A stretch of DNA of 64,000 bases from Phyllobacterium sp. OV277 (GCF_900104355.1 NZ_FNIY01000002.1:992001-1056000); one strand, 5' to 3'; positions 19,135 to 28,804 are shown, counted from the stretch's first letter. Notes: generated by a model from the sequence alone, not told the origin. Numbers and translations: made by a program.

Positions 19135-19208
19135 CTTTTTCCCTTCATATTGCCGTCTAGAACCTTAGTAGCAGTCGCTACATCTAGATTTTGGGCCGGA
19201 TAAGGGAA

Positions 19209-19979
19209 ATGAAAATGGGCATTCTCAACAAATATGCTGCGATTGGTGCAGCTCTACTGTGCCTCGGGGCAATCCCGGCCCACGCTGCAGATCTCGTGGA
19301 AGCGCCAGTTGTGGAAGTTCAGCAGTTTGGTGGCTGGTATCTGCGCGGCGATATCGGCATGAGCAATCAGCGACTTGATAAGCTGGATTATTTCGACTTT
19401 GCCAATGCGGAGCAGCATGGTTTTCTGGATAAGGGAGATTTTGACTCGGGTATCACGGGCCAGATCGGTATCGGTTATCAGTTCAACGATTGGCTTCGCG
19501 CTGACGTAACAGGTCAGTATCGTGGCAAGACAGAGTTCAGCGCTCTTGATTTTTATTCGAACCCATCACTGGGGCAGTACGGGACGAATCAATACCACGC
19601 GAAGAAATCCGAATGGCTGTTCCTCGCCAACGCCTATGCTGATCTTGGTACATTCAGTGGCATTACGCCCTATCTTGGTGCTGGTATCGGTGCATCTCGT
19701 AACACGATCTCCAATTTCACGGATGATAACATCCTCAATGCCGGGGGCGGATATGCCAGCGATGGTTCCAAATGGAACCTTGCCTGGGCACTGCATGCCG
19801 GTGTGGGAATCAAGGCGACCGACCGTATGACCATTGATCTTGGATATAGTTATGTTGATCTGGGTGATGCCAAGACCGGTACGTTCTACAATTTGAATGG
19901 CTCAACCCGCAATCAGGCTGTTACCTTCAAAGACATCACGTCGCATGACTTCAAAGTGGGCGTACGCTACGCTTTCTAA
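19209..19979 (+). CDS. Omp25/Omp31-family outer membrane beta-barrel protein
   Basis: A 256-residue protein with a signal peptide (cleavage at AHA-ADL) and an eight-stranded barrel pattern of alternating residues: GWYLRGDIG near the N terminus, then GQIGIGYQF, LANAYADLG and PYLGAGIGAS, ending in the terminal strand FKVGVRYAF with the C-terminal phenylalanine needed for BAM assembly. Members of this family are abundant surface proteins in Brucella and rhizobia. ATG 19209 follows AAGGGA; upstream in-frame GTG/ATG codons are less likely. A CtrA-type box lies upstream and a terminator downstream. Confidence 0.88.
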   Translation: MKMGILNKYAAIGAALLCLGAIPAHAADLVEAPVVEVQQFGGWYLRGDIGMSNQRLDKLDYFDFANAEQHGFLDKGDFDSGITGQIGIGYQFNDWLRADVTGQYRGKTEFSALDFYSNPSLGQYGTNQYHAKKSEWLFLANAYADLGTFSGITPYLGAGIGASRNTISNFTDDNILNAGGGYASDGSKWNLAWALHAGVGIKATDRMTIDLGYSYVDLGDAKTGTFYNLNGSTRNQAVTFKDITSHDFKVGVRYAF

Positions 19980-20002
19980 TTGAAACAACATGATTTTTCG
20001 AG

Positions 20003-20030
20003 CGGCAGGAGGCTTTCTCCTGCCGTTTTT
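20003..20030 (+). terminator. Rho-independent terminator after OMP gene
   Basis: A 9-bp stem (20003-20011 with 20017-20025) and 5-nt loop, followed by TTTTT. Confidence 0.9.
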
Positions 20031-20129
20031 GTTTGCGCTTCATTCCGCCGGATGGGGCAAATTTAATGTCGCGCACAAACATATTTCTTGACTGTGAACG
20101 ACATTTCTCCTAGTTCCCGGAGTGGGCCA

Positions 20130-20169
20130 CCTCTCCCCAACGAGAGGCGTGCTATCTGTGAGGATAGGA
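20130..20169 (+). promoter_or_regulatory. serC-type leader RNA: two hairpins before serC
   Basis: Two consecutive small hairpins lie just before serC. The first has a 6-bp stem (20130-20135 with 20142-20147). The second has a 5-bp stem (20152-20156 with 20163-20167) that overlaps the GGAG ribosome site. Position, two-hairpin shape and the serC-serA context match the serC RNA motif described for alphaproteobacteria. It probably limits translation of serC when folded. No covariance model was run. Confidence 0.6.
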
Positions 20170-20175
20170 GAAAAC

Positions 20176-21351
20176 ATGACGACGCTTACAAAGCCGGTGC
20201 AGCGCCCGGCTAACCCTAATTTTTCATCAGGTCCCTGTGCAAAACGCCCCGGATGGTCGCTTCAAGCGCTTTCCGACGCATCGCTTGGCCGCTCGCATCG
20301 TGCGAAGGTTGGCAAGACGAAGCTGAAACAGGCGATCGATCTTACCCGCGAAATCCTGCAAGTCCCCGCTGATTACCGCATCGGCATTGTTCCTGCATCC
20401 GATACCGGTGCCGTCGAGATGGCTTTGTGGTCGCTGCTTGGCGAACGCGGCGTCGACATGGTTGCATGGGAAAGCTTTGGTGCAGGCTGGATCACCGATG
20501 TGGTTAAGCAGTTGAAACTTGCCGATGCCCGCAGCATTGAAGCTGGTTATGGCGAACTGCCCGACCTTTCCAAAGTTGATTTTGACCGCGACGTCGTTTT
20601 CACCTGGAATGGTACGACGTCGGGCGTGCGTGTTCCCAATGGCGATTTCATTCCTGCTGATCGCAAGGGTCTGACAATCTGCGATGCCACTTCGGCAGCC
20701 TTCGCGCAGCGGCTTGATTTCGACAAGCTCGATGTCGTCACTTTTTCTTGGCAGAAAGTGCTCGGCGGCGAGGGCGCGCATGGCATGCTGATCCTCAGCC
20801 CGCGCGCTGTCGAGCGGCTCGAAACCTACAAGCCCGCATGGCCCTTGCCGAAGATTTTCCGCCTCACATCGGGCGGCAAGCTCATTGAAGGCATTTTTGC
20901 CGGTGAGACCATCAATACGCCGTCGATGCTTTGCGTTGAGGATTATCTCGATGCGCTGAACTGGGCGAAGTCGCTTGGCGGTCTCGATGGACTTGTTGGA
21001 CGTGCGGACAGAAATTTTGCCGCTCTCGATGCTTTCGTTGAACGCACGCCATGGATTGCCAATCTGGCAACGGTTCCGGCCACACGGTCCAACACCTCCG
21101 TTTGCCTGACAATTGTCGATCCGGAGATCACGGCACTCGACAAGGATGCGCAGGCCAATTTCGCCAAGAACCTTGTTGCGGTTCTGGAGAAGGAAGGCAT
21201 TGCCTATGATATCGGCGCCTATCGCGATGCTCCCTCGGGTCTGCGCATCTGGGCCGGTGCAACGATTGAAACGGCTGATCTTGAAGCGCTGACGCTGTGG
21301 CTCGACTGGGCATTCCAGTCGCAAAAGGCCGCGCTGAAACAGGCTGCCTGA
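20176..21351 (+). CDS. serC: Phosphoserine aminotransferase SerC
   Basis: A 391-residue PLP enzyme that converts 3-phosphohydroxypyruvate and glutamate to phosphoserine (second step of serine synthesis; also used in pyridoxine synthesis). The N terminus [14 protein letters not shown] is typical of the alphaproteobacterial subgroup. The PLP lysine is in [17 protein letters not shown] 20176 follows AGGAGAAA; an in-frame ATG at 20122 lies inside the leader structure and is rejected. serA follows 81 bp downstream. Confidence 0.96.
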   Translation: MTTLTKPVQRPANPNFSSGPCAKRPGWSLQALSDASLGRSHRAKVGKTKLKQAIDLTREILQVPADYRIGIVPASDTGAVEMALWSLLGERGVDMVAWESFGAGWITDVVKQLKLADARSIEAGYGELPDLSKVDFDRDVVFTWNGTTSGVRVPNGDFIPADRKGLTICDATSAAFAQRLDFDKLDVVTFSWQKVLGGEGAHGMLILSPRAVERLETYKPAWPLPKIFRLTSGGKLIEGIFAGETINTPSMLCVEDYLDALNWAKSLGGLDGLVGRADRNFAALDAFVERTPWIANLATVPATRSNTSVCLTIVDPEITALDKDAQANFAKNLVAVLEKEGIAYDIGAYRDAPSGLRIWAGATIETADLEALTLWLDWAFQSQKAALKQAA

Positions 21352-21432
21352 TTTCTTCGGCATGATGTGACCGCATTCGGGTGCGGTCACTCCCCCAATC
21401 ATTTCATTCCTGATTCAACGATGGAGGCCATG

Positions 21433-23028
21433 ATGGCACCGCGCGTACTCGTATCTGATAAGCTCTCCCCAACCGCCGTACAGATCTTCAAGGATCGCGG
21501 TGTCGAAGTCGATTATCTGCCTGACCTTGGCAAGGACAAGGACAAGCTTGCTGAAGTGATCAGCCAGTATGATGGTCTTGCCATTCGCTCGGCCACCAAG
21601 GTCACGGAAAAGCTGATCGCCGCTGCAACCAACCTCAAAGTCATTGGCCGCGCTGGTATCGGCGTTGACAATGTTGATATTCCCGCTGCATCACGCCGCG
21701 GTATCATTGTGATGAACACGCCTTTTGGCAATTCCATCACCACTGCGGAACACGCCGTTGCGCTGATGTTTGCCGTGGCGCGCGAACTGCCTGAGGCTGA
21801 TGCTTCGACCCGTGCGGGCAAGTGGGAAAAGAACCGCTTCATGGGTGTCGAGATCACCGGCAAGACGCTGGGTGTTATTGGCTGCGGCAATATCGGCTCG
21901 ATTGTCGCCACGCGCGGCGTCGGCCTCAAGATGCATGTCATCGCGTTCGACCCCTTCCTGTCGGAAGGCCGAGCCGAGGAACTGGGTGTCGAGAAGGTCG
22001 AACTTGACGAATTGCTGGCCCGGGCGGATTTCATCAGCCTGCACACACCGATGACCGACAAGACACGCGGCATTATCAATGCTGAATCCATTGCCAAGAT
22101 GAAAGATGGTGTTCGCATCATCAATTGCGCTCGCGGCGGTCTGATTGTTGAGAAGGATCTGGTTGCAGCACTGAAAGCAGGCAAGGTCGCCGGTGCCGGT
22201 ATCGACGTGTTCGAAGTGGAGCCAGCTACAGAGAACGAGCTGTTCAACCTGCCAAACGTTGTCTGCACACCGCATCTCGGTGCATCGACAAGCGAAGCAC
22301 AGGAAAATGTCGCGTTGCAGGTTGCCGAGCAGATGTCGGATTATCTGATCAAGGGTGCGGTTTCCAACGCCATCAATATGCCGTCCATTACGGCTGAAGA
22401 AGCACCGCGCCTGAAGCCTTTCGTCAAACTGGCGGAAGTGTTGGGTGCTTTCGTTGGTCAGGTTACCGATGAGCCAATCGAGGAAGTGGAAGTTCTTTTT
22501 GATGGTTCCACTGCGGGCATGAACACACGGGCACTCGTCAGTGCAGCACTGGCCGGTTTGATCCGCCCGCAGATGGTCGATGTGAACATGGTTTCGGCAC
22601 CTGTCATGGTGAAGGAGCGGGGCATCATCCTCTCCGAAGTTCGCCGTGACAAGTCGGGCGTGTTTGACGGTTACATCAAACTGACAGTCAAATCCGCTTC
22701 TCTGACCCGCTCCATTGCCGGTACGTGCTTTTCGGACGGCAAGCCGCGCTTCATCCAGATCAAGGGTATCAATCTCGACGCCGAAGTTGGCCAGCACATG
22801 CTCTATACGACCAACAACGACACACCGGGTATGATCGGCATGCTCGGAACGATATGCGGGCAGAATGGCGTCAACATTGCCAACTTCTCGCTGGGCCGTG
22901 ACAATCCGGGTGGTAATGCTATTGCGATGCTCTATCTCGATGAGCGGATTCCGGATCATGTTCTGGAAGAGCTGCGCGTCAACAAGGCCATTGTTTCGGC
23001 CAAGCCGCTGGAATTTGACATCGGCTGA
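21433..23028 (+). CDS. serA: D-3-phosphoglycerate dehydrogenase SerA
   Basis: A 531-residue NAD-dependent enzyme that makes 3-phosphohydroxypyruvate, the first and regulated step of serine synthesis. The Rossmann motif is GVIGCGNIGS, and the catalytic Arg/Glu/His belong to the 2-hydroxyacid dehydrogenase core (NCARGGLI; PHLGASTSEA). A long intervening domain and a C-terminal ACT domain (TPGMIGMLGTICGQNGVNIA) follow, as in type I enzymes. The start at 21433 has GGAGG 5 nt upstream and gives the standard family length. Confidence 0.96.
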   Translation: MAPRVLVSDKLSPTAVQIFKDRGVEVDYLPDLGKDKDKLAEVISQYDGLAIRSATKVTEKLIAAATNLKVIGRAGIGVDNVDIPAASRRGIIVMNTPFGNSITTAEHAVALMFAVARELPEADASTRAGKWEKNRFMGVEITGKTLGVIGCGNIGSIVATRGVGLKMHVIAFDPFLSEGRAEELGVEKVELDELLARADFISLHTPMTDKTRGIINAESIAKMKDGVRIINCARGGLIVEKDLVAALKAGKVAGAGIDVFEVEPATENELFNLPNVVCTPHLGASTSEAQENVALQVAEQMSDYLIKGAVSNAINMPSITAEEAPRLKPFVKLAEVLGAFVGQVTDEPIEEVEVLFDGSTAGMNTRALVSAALAGLIRPQMVDVNMVSAPVMVKERGIILSEVRRDKSGVFDGYIKLTVKSASLTRSIAGTCFSDGKPRFIQIKGINLDAEVGQHMLYTTNNDTPGMIGMLGTICGQNGVNIANFSLGRDNPGGNAIAMLYLDERIPDHVLEELRVNKAIVSAKPLEFDIG

Positions 23029-23044
23029 TTGTAGGGATGTCCAA

Positions 23045-23089
23045 GCCTTTCCTGCTTAGGTAGAACTGGTTCCAGTAAGCAGGAAAGGC
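23045..23089 (+). promoter_or_regulatory. 14-bp perfect hairpin burying the GNAT ribosome site
   Basis: Positions 23045-23058 pair perfectly with 23076-23089, and the 17-nt loop contains a further small GAAC/GTTC pairing. The right arm includes AGGAAAGG, the only Shine-Dalgarno candidate for ATG 23093. There is no T run after it, so a plain intrinsic terminator is less likely than a 3'-end stabiliser for serA or a translational lock on the acetyltransferase. Confidence 0.6.
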
Positions 23090-23092
23090 CCT

Positions 23093-23611
23093 ATGTCAAC
23101 ATCGTCAACACATGCACTGAACTGGCGCTTGATGGAAGCGGGGGACCTCGTTTCCGTCATCGCCATGGCTGCCGTCATCCATACGGATTTTTACGAGGAT
23201 GATGCGGTTTATCTGGAGCGTATGCGCCTTTATGGTAAAGGCTGCTTTGTGCTGGAAGGTCAGAACGGCGAATTGTTTGGCTATGCCATCACGCATCCGT
23301 GGCAGCTTTACACAACGCCTGCGCTCAATAGCCTGCTCGGGCAGATACCCGATCATCCAAACACCTATTATCTGCATGACATAGCGTTGCTGCCAGCATC
23401 ACGCGGCAGTGGGGCTGCGCCGCGCATTGTTTCGATCTTAGCCGATCAGGCAAAGACAGAAGGGCTAGAAACCATGTCGCTGGTCTCGGTCAACAATTCG
23501 GTCGGCTTTTGGCAGAAACAGGGTTTTGAGGTAGTGAGCCGTCCTGAACTCGAGGCAAAGCTCAAATCCTATTCTGATGATGCCTGTTTCATGCTGCGAA
23601 AGCTCACCTGA
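23093..23611 (+). CDS. GNAT-family N-acetyltransferase
   Basis: A 172-residue protein with the GNAT fold. The acetyl-CoA-binding motif A is ALLPASRGSGAAPRIV, and the later VNNSVGFWQKQGFEVV segment is typical of motif B. The substrate is unknown. Its ribosome site lies inside a perfect hairpin, so expression is probably restricted or conditional. Its stop codon directly abuts the stop of the convergent EamA gene. Confidence 0.85.
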   Translation: MSTSSTHALNWRLMEAGDLVSVIAMAAVIHTDFYEDDAVYLERMRLYGKGCFVLEGQNGELFGYAITHPWQLYTTPALNSLLGQIPDHPNTYYLHDIALLPASRGSGAAPRIVSILADQAKTEGLETMSLVSVNNSVGFWQKQGFEVVSRPELEAKLKSYSDDACFMLRKLT

Positions 23612-24505
23612 TTACGCGGCGGCGTGTTTGCGCCCGCTGATTTCGGCGATGCCGATGCCGCCGAGAACCAGCACCAATGCAATGGCATGATAGAGATGAA
23701 ACGCCTCGCCAAGCAGGATGACGGCCAGCAACGTGCCAAAAATCGGCACGGCGTTGATGAACAATCCGGCGCGGTTCGCGCCGATATATTCAACGCCCTT
23801 GATGAAAAGCACCTGCGCGGCCAGTGATGGCAGGACAGCCGTGTAAAGCACGATCATGATACCGGTGAAATCAGGTGTAATCATTGCGCCGTCCCGCCAT
23901 TCCCAGATTGTGAAGGGGATGGCGGTGATAAAGGCAAAGAATGTCATGACTGTCATCAGGCTTTGCCAATGAATGACCGGGCGAAAGCGCAGCGCCACCG
24001 TGTAGCCGCTGTAAAGCAGCACGGCGAGAAGCATCAGCGCGTCGCCCTCATTGACCTCAAGTTCGGCGAGTTTAAGAAAACTGCCATGGCCCGCCGTTAA
24101 AGCCACGCCGACAAGCGACAGGCTGAAACCCACTATCTGGCCGGGACGTACCGCCATGCCGAATAGCAGGAGATTGGCGACGAAGATCACCATAGGCATC
24201 CCGGCCTGTTCAATGGTGACGTTGATAGCCGAGGTGTAATTCAAGGCGCTGTAGAGCGCCATGTTGAAAAAAGTGAAGCCAAAGGCACCCAACGCCGCGA
24301 GCAAAGGAAGATGTGCGCGCAGCATCTTCCAGTCGCGACGGACCTGATTGCCGCTGATCGCAGCAACGATGAGAAATGCCACGAGCCAGCGCAGCAAAGT
24401 CAAAAGCATCGGCGATATATGTCCGACCGCAAGTTTACCTGCTACGGCATTGCCGCCCCACAGAAGGGCTGTTACGAGCAGAAAGATGTAGGCGGTACGG
24501 TTCAT
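23612..24505 (-). CDS. EamA/DMT-family transporter
   Basis: A 297-residue inner-membrane protein with ten hydrophobic segments in two EamA repeats (first repeat starting YIFLLVTALLWGGNAVAGKL; second around LLYSGYTVALRFRPV). Such proteins usually export amino acids or other metabolites; the substrate is unknown. ATG 24505 gives the canonical N terminus; the frame extends upstream to 24784 without membrane or family character. It is convergent with the GNAT gene with zero spacing and divergent from purA. Confidence 0.9.
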   Translation of the reverse strand: MNRTAYIFLLVTALLWGGNAVAGKLAVGHISPMLLTLLRWLVAFLIVAAISGNQVRRDWKMLRAHLPLLAALGAFGFTFFNMALYSALNYTSAINVTIEQAGMPMVIFVANLLLFGMAVRPGQIVGFSLSLVGVALTAGHGSFLKLAELEVNEGDALMLLAVLLYSGYTVALRFRPVIHWQSLMTVMTFFAFITAIPFTIWEWRDGAMITPDFTGIMIVLYTAVLPSLAAQVLFIKGVEYIGANRAGLFINAVPIFGTLLAVILLGEAFHLYHAIALVLVLGGIGIAEISGRKHAAA

Positions 24506-24695
24506 GACGTGTGTCTGCTTATACTGACGGAGGAAGTGTTGCTTTGCTGCCAGAACCATAGGTTTATTCGTTTGATAATGGCAAATTCGCCACGCTTCAG
24601 CCGAAAGAATTGTCGCGCTTTTATGAACCAGCCTGTATAGAAGCACCGCATTTGGCAAAAAATGCATGACGAGGTTGTGACTCGAGGAGTTTTGA

Positions 24696-25988
24696 ATGGC
24701 TAATGTTGTGGTGATCGGCTCCCAGTGGGGCGATGAGGGCAAGGGCAAGATTGTCGATTGGCTTTCCGAACGGGCCGATATCATTGTCCGCTTTCAGGGC
24801 GGGCACAATGCCGGTCATACGCTGGTTGTCGATGGTGTCACCTACAAATTGTCGCTGTTGCCATCGGGTGTGGTGCGCAAGGGCAAGCTCTCGATCATCG
24901 GAAACGGCGTTGTTTTCGACCCGCATGCATTCATTGCCGAAAAGAAGAAACTCGAAGCGCAGGGCGTGGTTATCACCCCTGAAACGCTGAAGATTGCCGA
25001 AAATACAACGCTGATCCTCTCCCTCCATGGTGAACTCGATCGCCGCCGTGAAGCCTCCAATTCCGGCACCAAGATCGGTACAACGGGTCGCGGCATCGGC
25101 CCAGCTTATGAAGACAAGGTTGGCCGCCGCGCCATTCACGTGCTTGATCTTGCCGATCCCGATACGCTGCCTGCGAAGATCGAGCGGCTGCTGGCCCATC
25201 ACAATCCACTGCGGCGCGGTCTTGGCATTGAAGAGGTTGATGGTTCCAAGATTTTAGCAGAACTACTTGATGCTGCTCCACACATCATCCCGTTCATGGA
25301 CCGCGTCTGGTATGTGCTTGATCAGAAGAAGCGGGCAGGCGAGCGTATTCTGTTTGAAGGCGCGCAGGGCACGCTGCTTGATATCGACCATGGCACCTAT
25401 CCTTTTGTAACTTCGTCCAACACTGTGGCGGGTCAGGCTTCTGCCGGTTCCGGTATCGGACCGGGCTCACTGCATTACGTACTTGGTATCACCAAGGCCT
25501 ATACGACCCGCGTGGGAGAAGGTCCGTTCCCGACGGAACAGCAGAACGAAGTTGGCGAGTTCCTCGGCCAGCGCGGCCATGAGTTTGGCGTTGTCACCGG
25601 GCGCAAGCGCCGCTGTGGCTGGTTCGATGCGGTTCTCGTGCGTCAGGCCGTTGCCAATAATGGCATCAGCGGTATTGCCTTGACCAAGCTGGATGTTCTC
25701 GACGGGCTCGACGAGATCAAGGTTTGCACCAGCTACGAACTGGATGGCGAGGTCATTGATTACCTGCCAGCCAGCCAGGGCGCTCAGGCGCGCGTCAAGC
25801 CGATTTACGAGACGCTTGAAGGCTGGAAAGAAACAACAGCCGGTGCGCGCAGCTGGAGCGAACTGCCCGCACAGGCGGTAAAATATGCGCGTTATCTGGA
25901 AGAACTGATCGGTGCGCCGATTGCGTTGCTTTCGACCAGCCCGGAACGTGACGATACAATACTTGTTACTGACCCGTTTCATGATTAG
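24696..25988 (+). CDS. purA: Adenylosuccinate synthetase PurA
   Basis: A 430-residue GTP-dependent enzyme that joins IMP and aspartate to form adenylosuccinate in AMP synthesis. The N-terminal P-loop [19 protein letters not shown], the GHNAGHT IMP loop, the [14 protein letters not shown] segment and the C-terminal [11 protein letters not shown] and [16 protein letters not shown] motifs are all present. Length is standard. It lies divergent to the EamA gene. Confidence 0.98.
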   Translation: MANVVVIGSQWGDEGKGKIVDWLSERADIIVRFQGGHNAGHTLVVDGVTYKLSLLPSGVVRKGKLSIIGNGVVFDPHAFIAEKKKLEAQGVVITPETLKIAENTTLILSLHGELDRRREASNSGTKIGTTGRGIGPAYEDKVGRRAIHVLDLADPDTLPAKIERLLAHHNPLRRGLGIEEVDGSKILAELLDAAPHIIPFMDRVWYVLDQKKRAGERILFEGAQGTLLDIDHGTYPFVTSSNTVAGQASAGSGIGPGSLHYVLGITKAYTTRVGEGPFPTEQQNEVGEFLGQRGHEFGVVTGRKRRCGWFDAVLVRQAVANNGISGIALTKLDVLDGLDEIKVCTSYELDGEVIDYLPASQGAQARVKPIYETLEGWKETTAGARSWSELPAQAVKYARYLEELIGAPIALLSTSPERDDTILVTDPFHD

Positions 25989-26042
25989 AGTCGCAAACAG
26001 GTTTCGCGGTTAATCTCACAACAAAACCATAGGTTTGGGTGA

Positions 26043-27719
26043 ATGGCAGATTTCGTTGCAGTATTGAGAAAGACAATTGACGGGCTCGCGGATCCAACTC
26101 CCGAGCTTCGCCAACGTGTGTATGCAAAGGCTCGCGCAACGATTGAGCAGAAGCTTGCGACGCTGAATGCGCCGGAGGCTGTCGCCGTCCGCCAGAAGCA
26201 GTCGCTGGAAGATGCGATCATCGAGGTCGAGTCGGGTTTTGCCGCTGTTCTGGAAGACCCAAAGCCTTTAATTGAGCCCATTCCTGTTGCGCCGCCTGTT
26301 CCAGCTCCGGCACCGCCTGTTGTGGCGGCACCCATTGTCACAAAACCAGAACCGGCCCTGGAAGCACCAAAGCCTGTGCCTGTTGCTGCGCCGCCAGTGG
26401 TTCCTGCCCCGTCCTTTACCAAGCCGCTTGCTCAATCCGATGCGCTTGAAGATTTTCTGACGACCCATGGTTCGACAGGTGCCAAGCCGATCGAACCCAA
26501 GGAAGAGAGTTTTCGCGATGAACGTCCGCTTGCCGGATCGTTCTCAGGGGGCGATCTGAAAGCCGGTCGCGGGCCCGAAGAAGAGTTTGACGATGAGCCG
26601 GAGCTTGATTCAACCGATCGTGGGCCCAGTGATTATAGCGTTTACACACGCGGTCCGCTGAAGCAGCCAAAGCCGAAGCGTTCGCTGGTGCCGCTGCTGA
26701 GCCTGCTTGGCCTGCTGATTATTATCGCAGGCGGAGCCTATGCGGGCTGGACTTACAAAGACCAGATTTCAGCACGGGCCGCGTCGGTAAAGACCTATCT
26801 TGCCAGCCTCACCAGCGGGGGCGACAAAACGCCTGCGAAGCCAGCCGAAACAGCCGCTAACCAGCCTGCGACGCCACCTGTAAAGACTGAACAGCCTGCG
26901 CAACCGGCGGCTCAGTCGACACCGGCAACGCCTGCAGCACCGGGCGCATCGGATGCGAAGCCCGAACCGAAACTGACGCAGCGTCTGTTGCCGGATGGTC
27001 AGGAAATCAATCCGGGCCCTGCCAATGATACACCGTCATTGGGTGAGGGCACATCGGTTGCCGCTTCTACACCGGACCAGCAGCCTGCCCAGCCACCCGC
27101 GGCACAGGGGCAGACACAGCAACCTGCAGCACCGGCTGGCCAGACACAGCCTCCGGCTGCGCTGCCGATTGGTCAGAAGGCGTTCTTCTATGAGGAGCGG
27201 TCCGGTCAGGATGCCGGTACTGCGGATGCGGGCGGCGTTGTCTGGTCCGTGGTGCAGGAATCACCCGGCAATGATCTGCCGCCTGAGCCGGCAATTCGCG
27301 CTGAAGTGACAATTCCGGATCGTGGGATCAAGCTGCGTATGGTCATCCGCCGCAATGGTGACAAGACGCTGCCAGCAAGCCATCTTGTTGAAATGATCTT
27401 CACTGTTCCCGATGGCTTCCCCGGTGGTTCGATCGATACCGTGTCGCGCATGACGTTGAAGGATACGGAACAGGCTCCGGGCAGCCCGCTTGTCGGCATT
27501 CCGGCCAAGATTGCCGATAACTTCTTCATCATTGCGATGAATGATGCCAAGACCGCTGTGGACACAAACATGTCCCTGCTGCGCCGTCAGTCGTGGATCG
27601 ATATTCCAATCGCCTACAAGACGGGCCGCCGCGCGCTCCTGACCCTTGAAAAGGGCCTGCCGGGCGAGAAGGTTTTTGATGATGTCCTGAAATCCTGGGC
27701 AGCAAAAGCTGGCGGTTAA
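26043..27719 (+). CDS. Pro/Ala-rich single-pass membrane protein, function unknown
   Basis: A 558-residue protein. The N-terminal region (1-75) looks helical and folded (MADFVAVLRKTIDGLADPTP). A Pro/Ala/Val-rich stretch (about 75-135) and an acidic region follow, then one membrane helix (about 218-238, LLSLLGLLIIIAGGAYAGW), a long Pro/Gln/Ala-rich linker (about 255-375), and a C-terminal domain (about 378-558) that looks folded and extracytoplasmic. I recognise no characterised family. Proteins of this plan near purA occur in Rhizobiales. The shape suggests an envelope tether. A terminator follows. Confidence 0.75.
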   Translation: MADFVAVLRKTIDGLADPTPELRQRVYAKARATIEQKLATLNAPEAVAVRQKQSLEDAIIEVESGFAAVLEDPKPLIEPIPVAPPVPAPAPPVVAAPIVTKPEPALEAPKPVPVAAPPVVPAPSFTKPLAQSDALEDFLTTHGSTGAKPIEPKEESFRDERPLAGSFSGGDLKAGRGPEEEFDDEPELDSTDRGPSDYSVYTRGPLKQPKPKRSLVPLLSLLGLLIIIAGGAYAGWTYKDQISARAASVKTYLASLTSGGDKTPAKPAETAANQPATPPVKTEQPAQPAAQSTPATPAAPGASDAKPEPKLTQRLLPDGQEINPGPANDTPSLGEGTSVAASTPDQQPAQPPAAQGQTQQPAAPAGQTQPPAALPIGQKAFFYEERSGQDAGTADAGGVVWSVVQESPGNDLPPEPAIRAEVTIPDRGIKLRMVIRRNGDKTLPASHLVEMIFTVPDGFPGGSIDTVSRMTLKDTEQAPGSPLVGIPAKIADNFFIIAMNDAKTAVDTNMSLLRRQSWIDIPIAYKTGRRALLTLEKGLPGEKVFDDVLKSWAAKAGG

Positions 27720-27744
27720 TATCGCTATGATCTTATGACAGGAT

Positions 27745-27770
27745 AAAAGGCTCCGGAAACGGAGCCTTTT
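27745..27770. terminator. Bidirectional terminator
   Basis: A 10-bp perfect stem (27745-27754 with 27761-27770) with A and T runs on either side. It can serve the membrane-protein gene on the plus strand and the GNAT gene ending at 27776 on the minus strand. Confidence 0.85.
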
Positions 27771-27775
27771 GTTCT

Positions 27776-28237
27776 CTAGAGTTGTTTTTCCATGGGCTGC
27801 GCGTTGATCTGTCTGTGCATCTGCGCCGGGCCACTATCGCTGTAACCACAGGCTTTGTAAAAGCCATGCGCGGTGCTTGTGCTCGTCAGTTTGCTCAAGC
27901 TGTTTCCCTGCTCCCGCAGGTAATTTTCAAGCTCACCCAATATGGCCTTGCTGACACCGCGAAAACGGGCGTCCGGCGAGACATAGTTGAGGGTGATTTC
28001 GCCGGATGCGTTGGCCGAGCCAACGCCGAGTATCGTCGTGCCGCCGACAGCAACCAGCATGCGCGCCGTTGGATCGTTCATCCATGCGCGCACATTTTCA
28101 GGGGTTTTGTTGAAGAGCCATGGATCGAGCCGTGCGGGATCACCGGTATGATCGGCAGTGCATAATTCTGCGATCGAACGACGGAGTACGTTGCAAATCT
28201 GGTCCTTTTCGGCAGGAATTGCAGCCCTGATCTTCAT
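27776..28237 (-). CDS. GNAT-family N-acetyltransferase
   Basis: A 153-residue acetyltransferase. The core strand and CoA loop are ITLNYVSPDARFRGVSKAIL, followed by AHGFYKACGYSDSG. The substrate is unknown. ATG 28237 overlaps the stop of the upstream gene as ATGA, so the two acetyltransferases are translationally coupled. Confidence 0.86.
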   Translation of the reverse strand: MKIRAAIPAEKDQICNVLRRSIAELCTADHTGDPARLDPWLFNKTPENVRAWMNDPTARMLVAVGGTTILGVGSANASGEITLNYVSPDARFRGVSKAILGELENYLREQGNSLSKLTSTSTAHGFYKACGYSDSGPAQMHRQINAQPMEKQL

Positions 28238-28704
28238 GCGATGGCATCTGTTTGCCGAACAGACACCGTCTTCGGCTGGCGCTCGTAATAAACGTCCCAT
28301 TCATCCTCACCCGTCTGTTTGAAGCCATGTCGCGCATAAAAACGTCCGGCTTCACTTTGCTGGAGGACACTCAAACGAATAGGCAATTTGGCGGCGTCGG
28401 CTTCCCCAAGCAATTGGCGCAGAACCGCACTGCCCAAACCATTGTCCTGCTGTTCCGGCTCGATATAGAAATGCTCAAGCAACAAATGTCCATCAACCGG
28501 ACCCATGGCTACACATCCGGCCATGCGGCCATTCGGTGTCATAATCAGGCGGGTATAATGCGGTCGATAGGAGTTGCGAAAACGGTCATAGGCACGCCAT
28601 TCATCGAATCGGCCAATCCGTTCCAGGCTTTCGCGCATACAACGAAGGCGTAATTGCAGGAGCCGGTCAAAATCCTCTACAGTCGCGGGTACAAGGGTGA
28701 ACAT
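28234..28704 (-). CDS. GNAT-family N-acetyltransferase
   Basis: A 156-residue acetyltransferase with the GNAT core LLEHFYIEPEQQDNGLGSAV (QDNGLGS as CoA loop) and RFYARHGFKQTGEDEWDVYY. It is the first gene of a two-gene unit with the acetyltransferase downstream, 4-bp overlap. The substrate is unknown. Confidence 0.87.
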   Translation of the reverse strand: MFTLVPATVEDFDRLLQLRLRCMRESLERIGRFDEWRAYDRFRNSYRPHYTRLIMTPNGRMAGCVAMGPVDGHLLLEHFYIEPEQQDNGLGSAVLRQLLGEADAAKLPIRLSVLQQSEAGRFYARHGFKQTGEDEWDVYYERQPKTVSVRQTDAIA

Positions 28705-28804
28705 GGAAAACTGCCTGTGGTGACTCGTTTGCCGTCAGGCTGATTCTACTCGGTATCTTTGTCAATATTATCTACGTCAGAACACGATATTCATGGGGAA
28801 GGCG

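Noticed and set aside
21691-22959. Long minus-strand open frame opposite serA
   Set aside because: Shadow of serA codon usage; composition rich in His/Arg/Cys and no recognisable domain.
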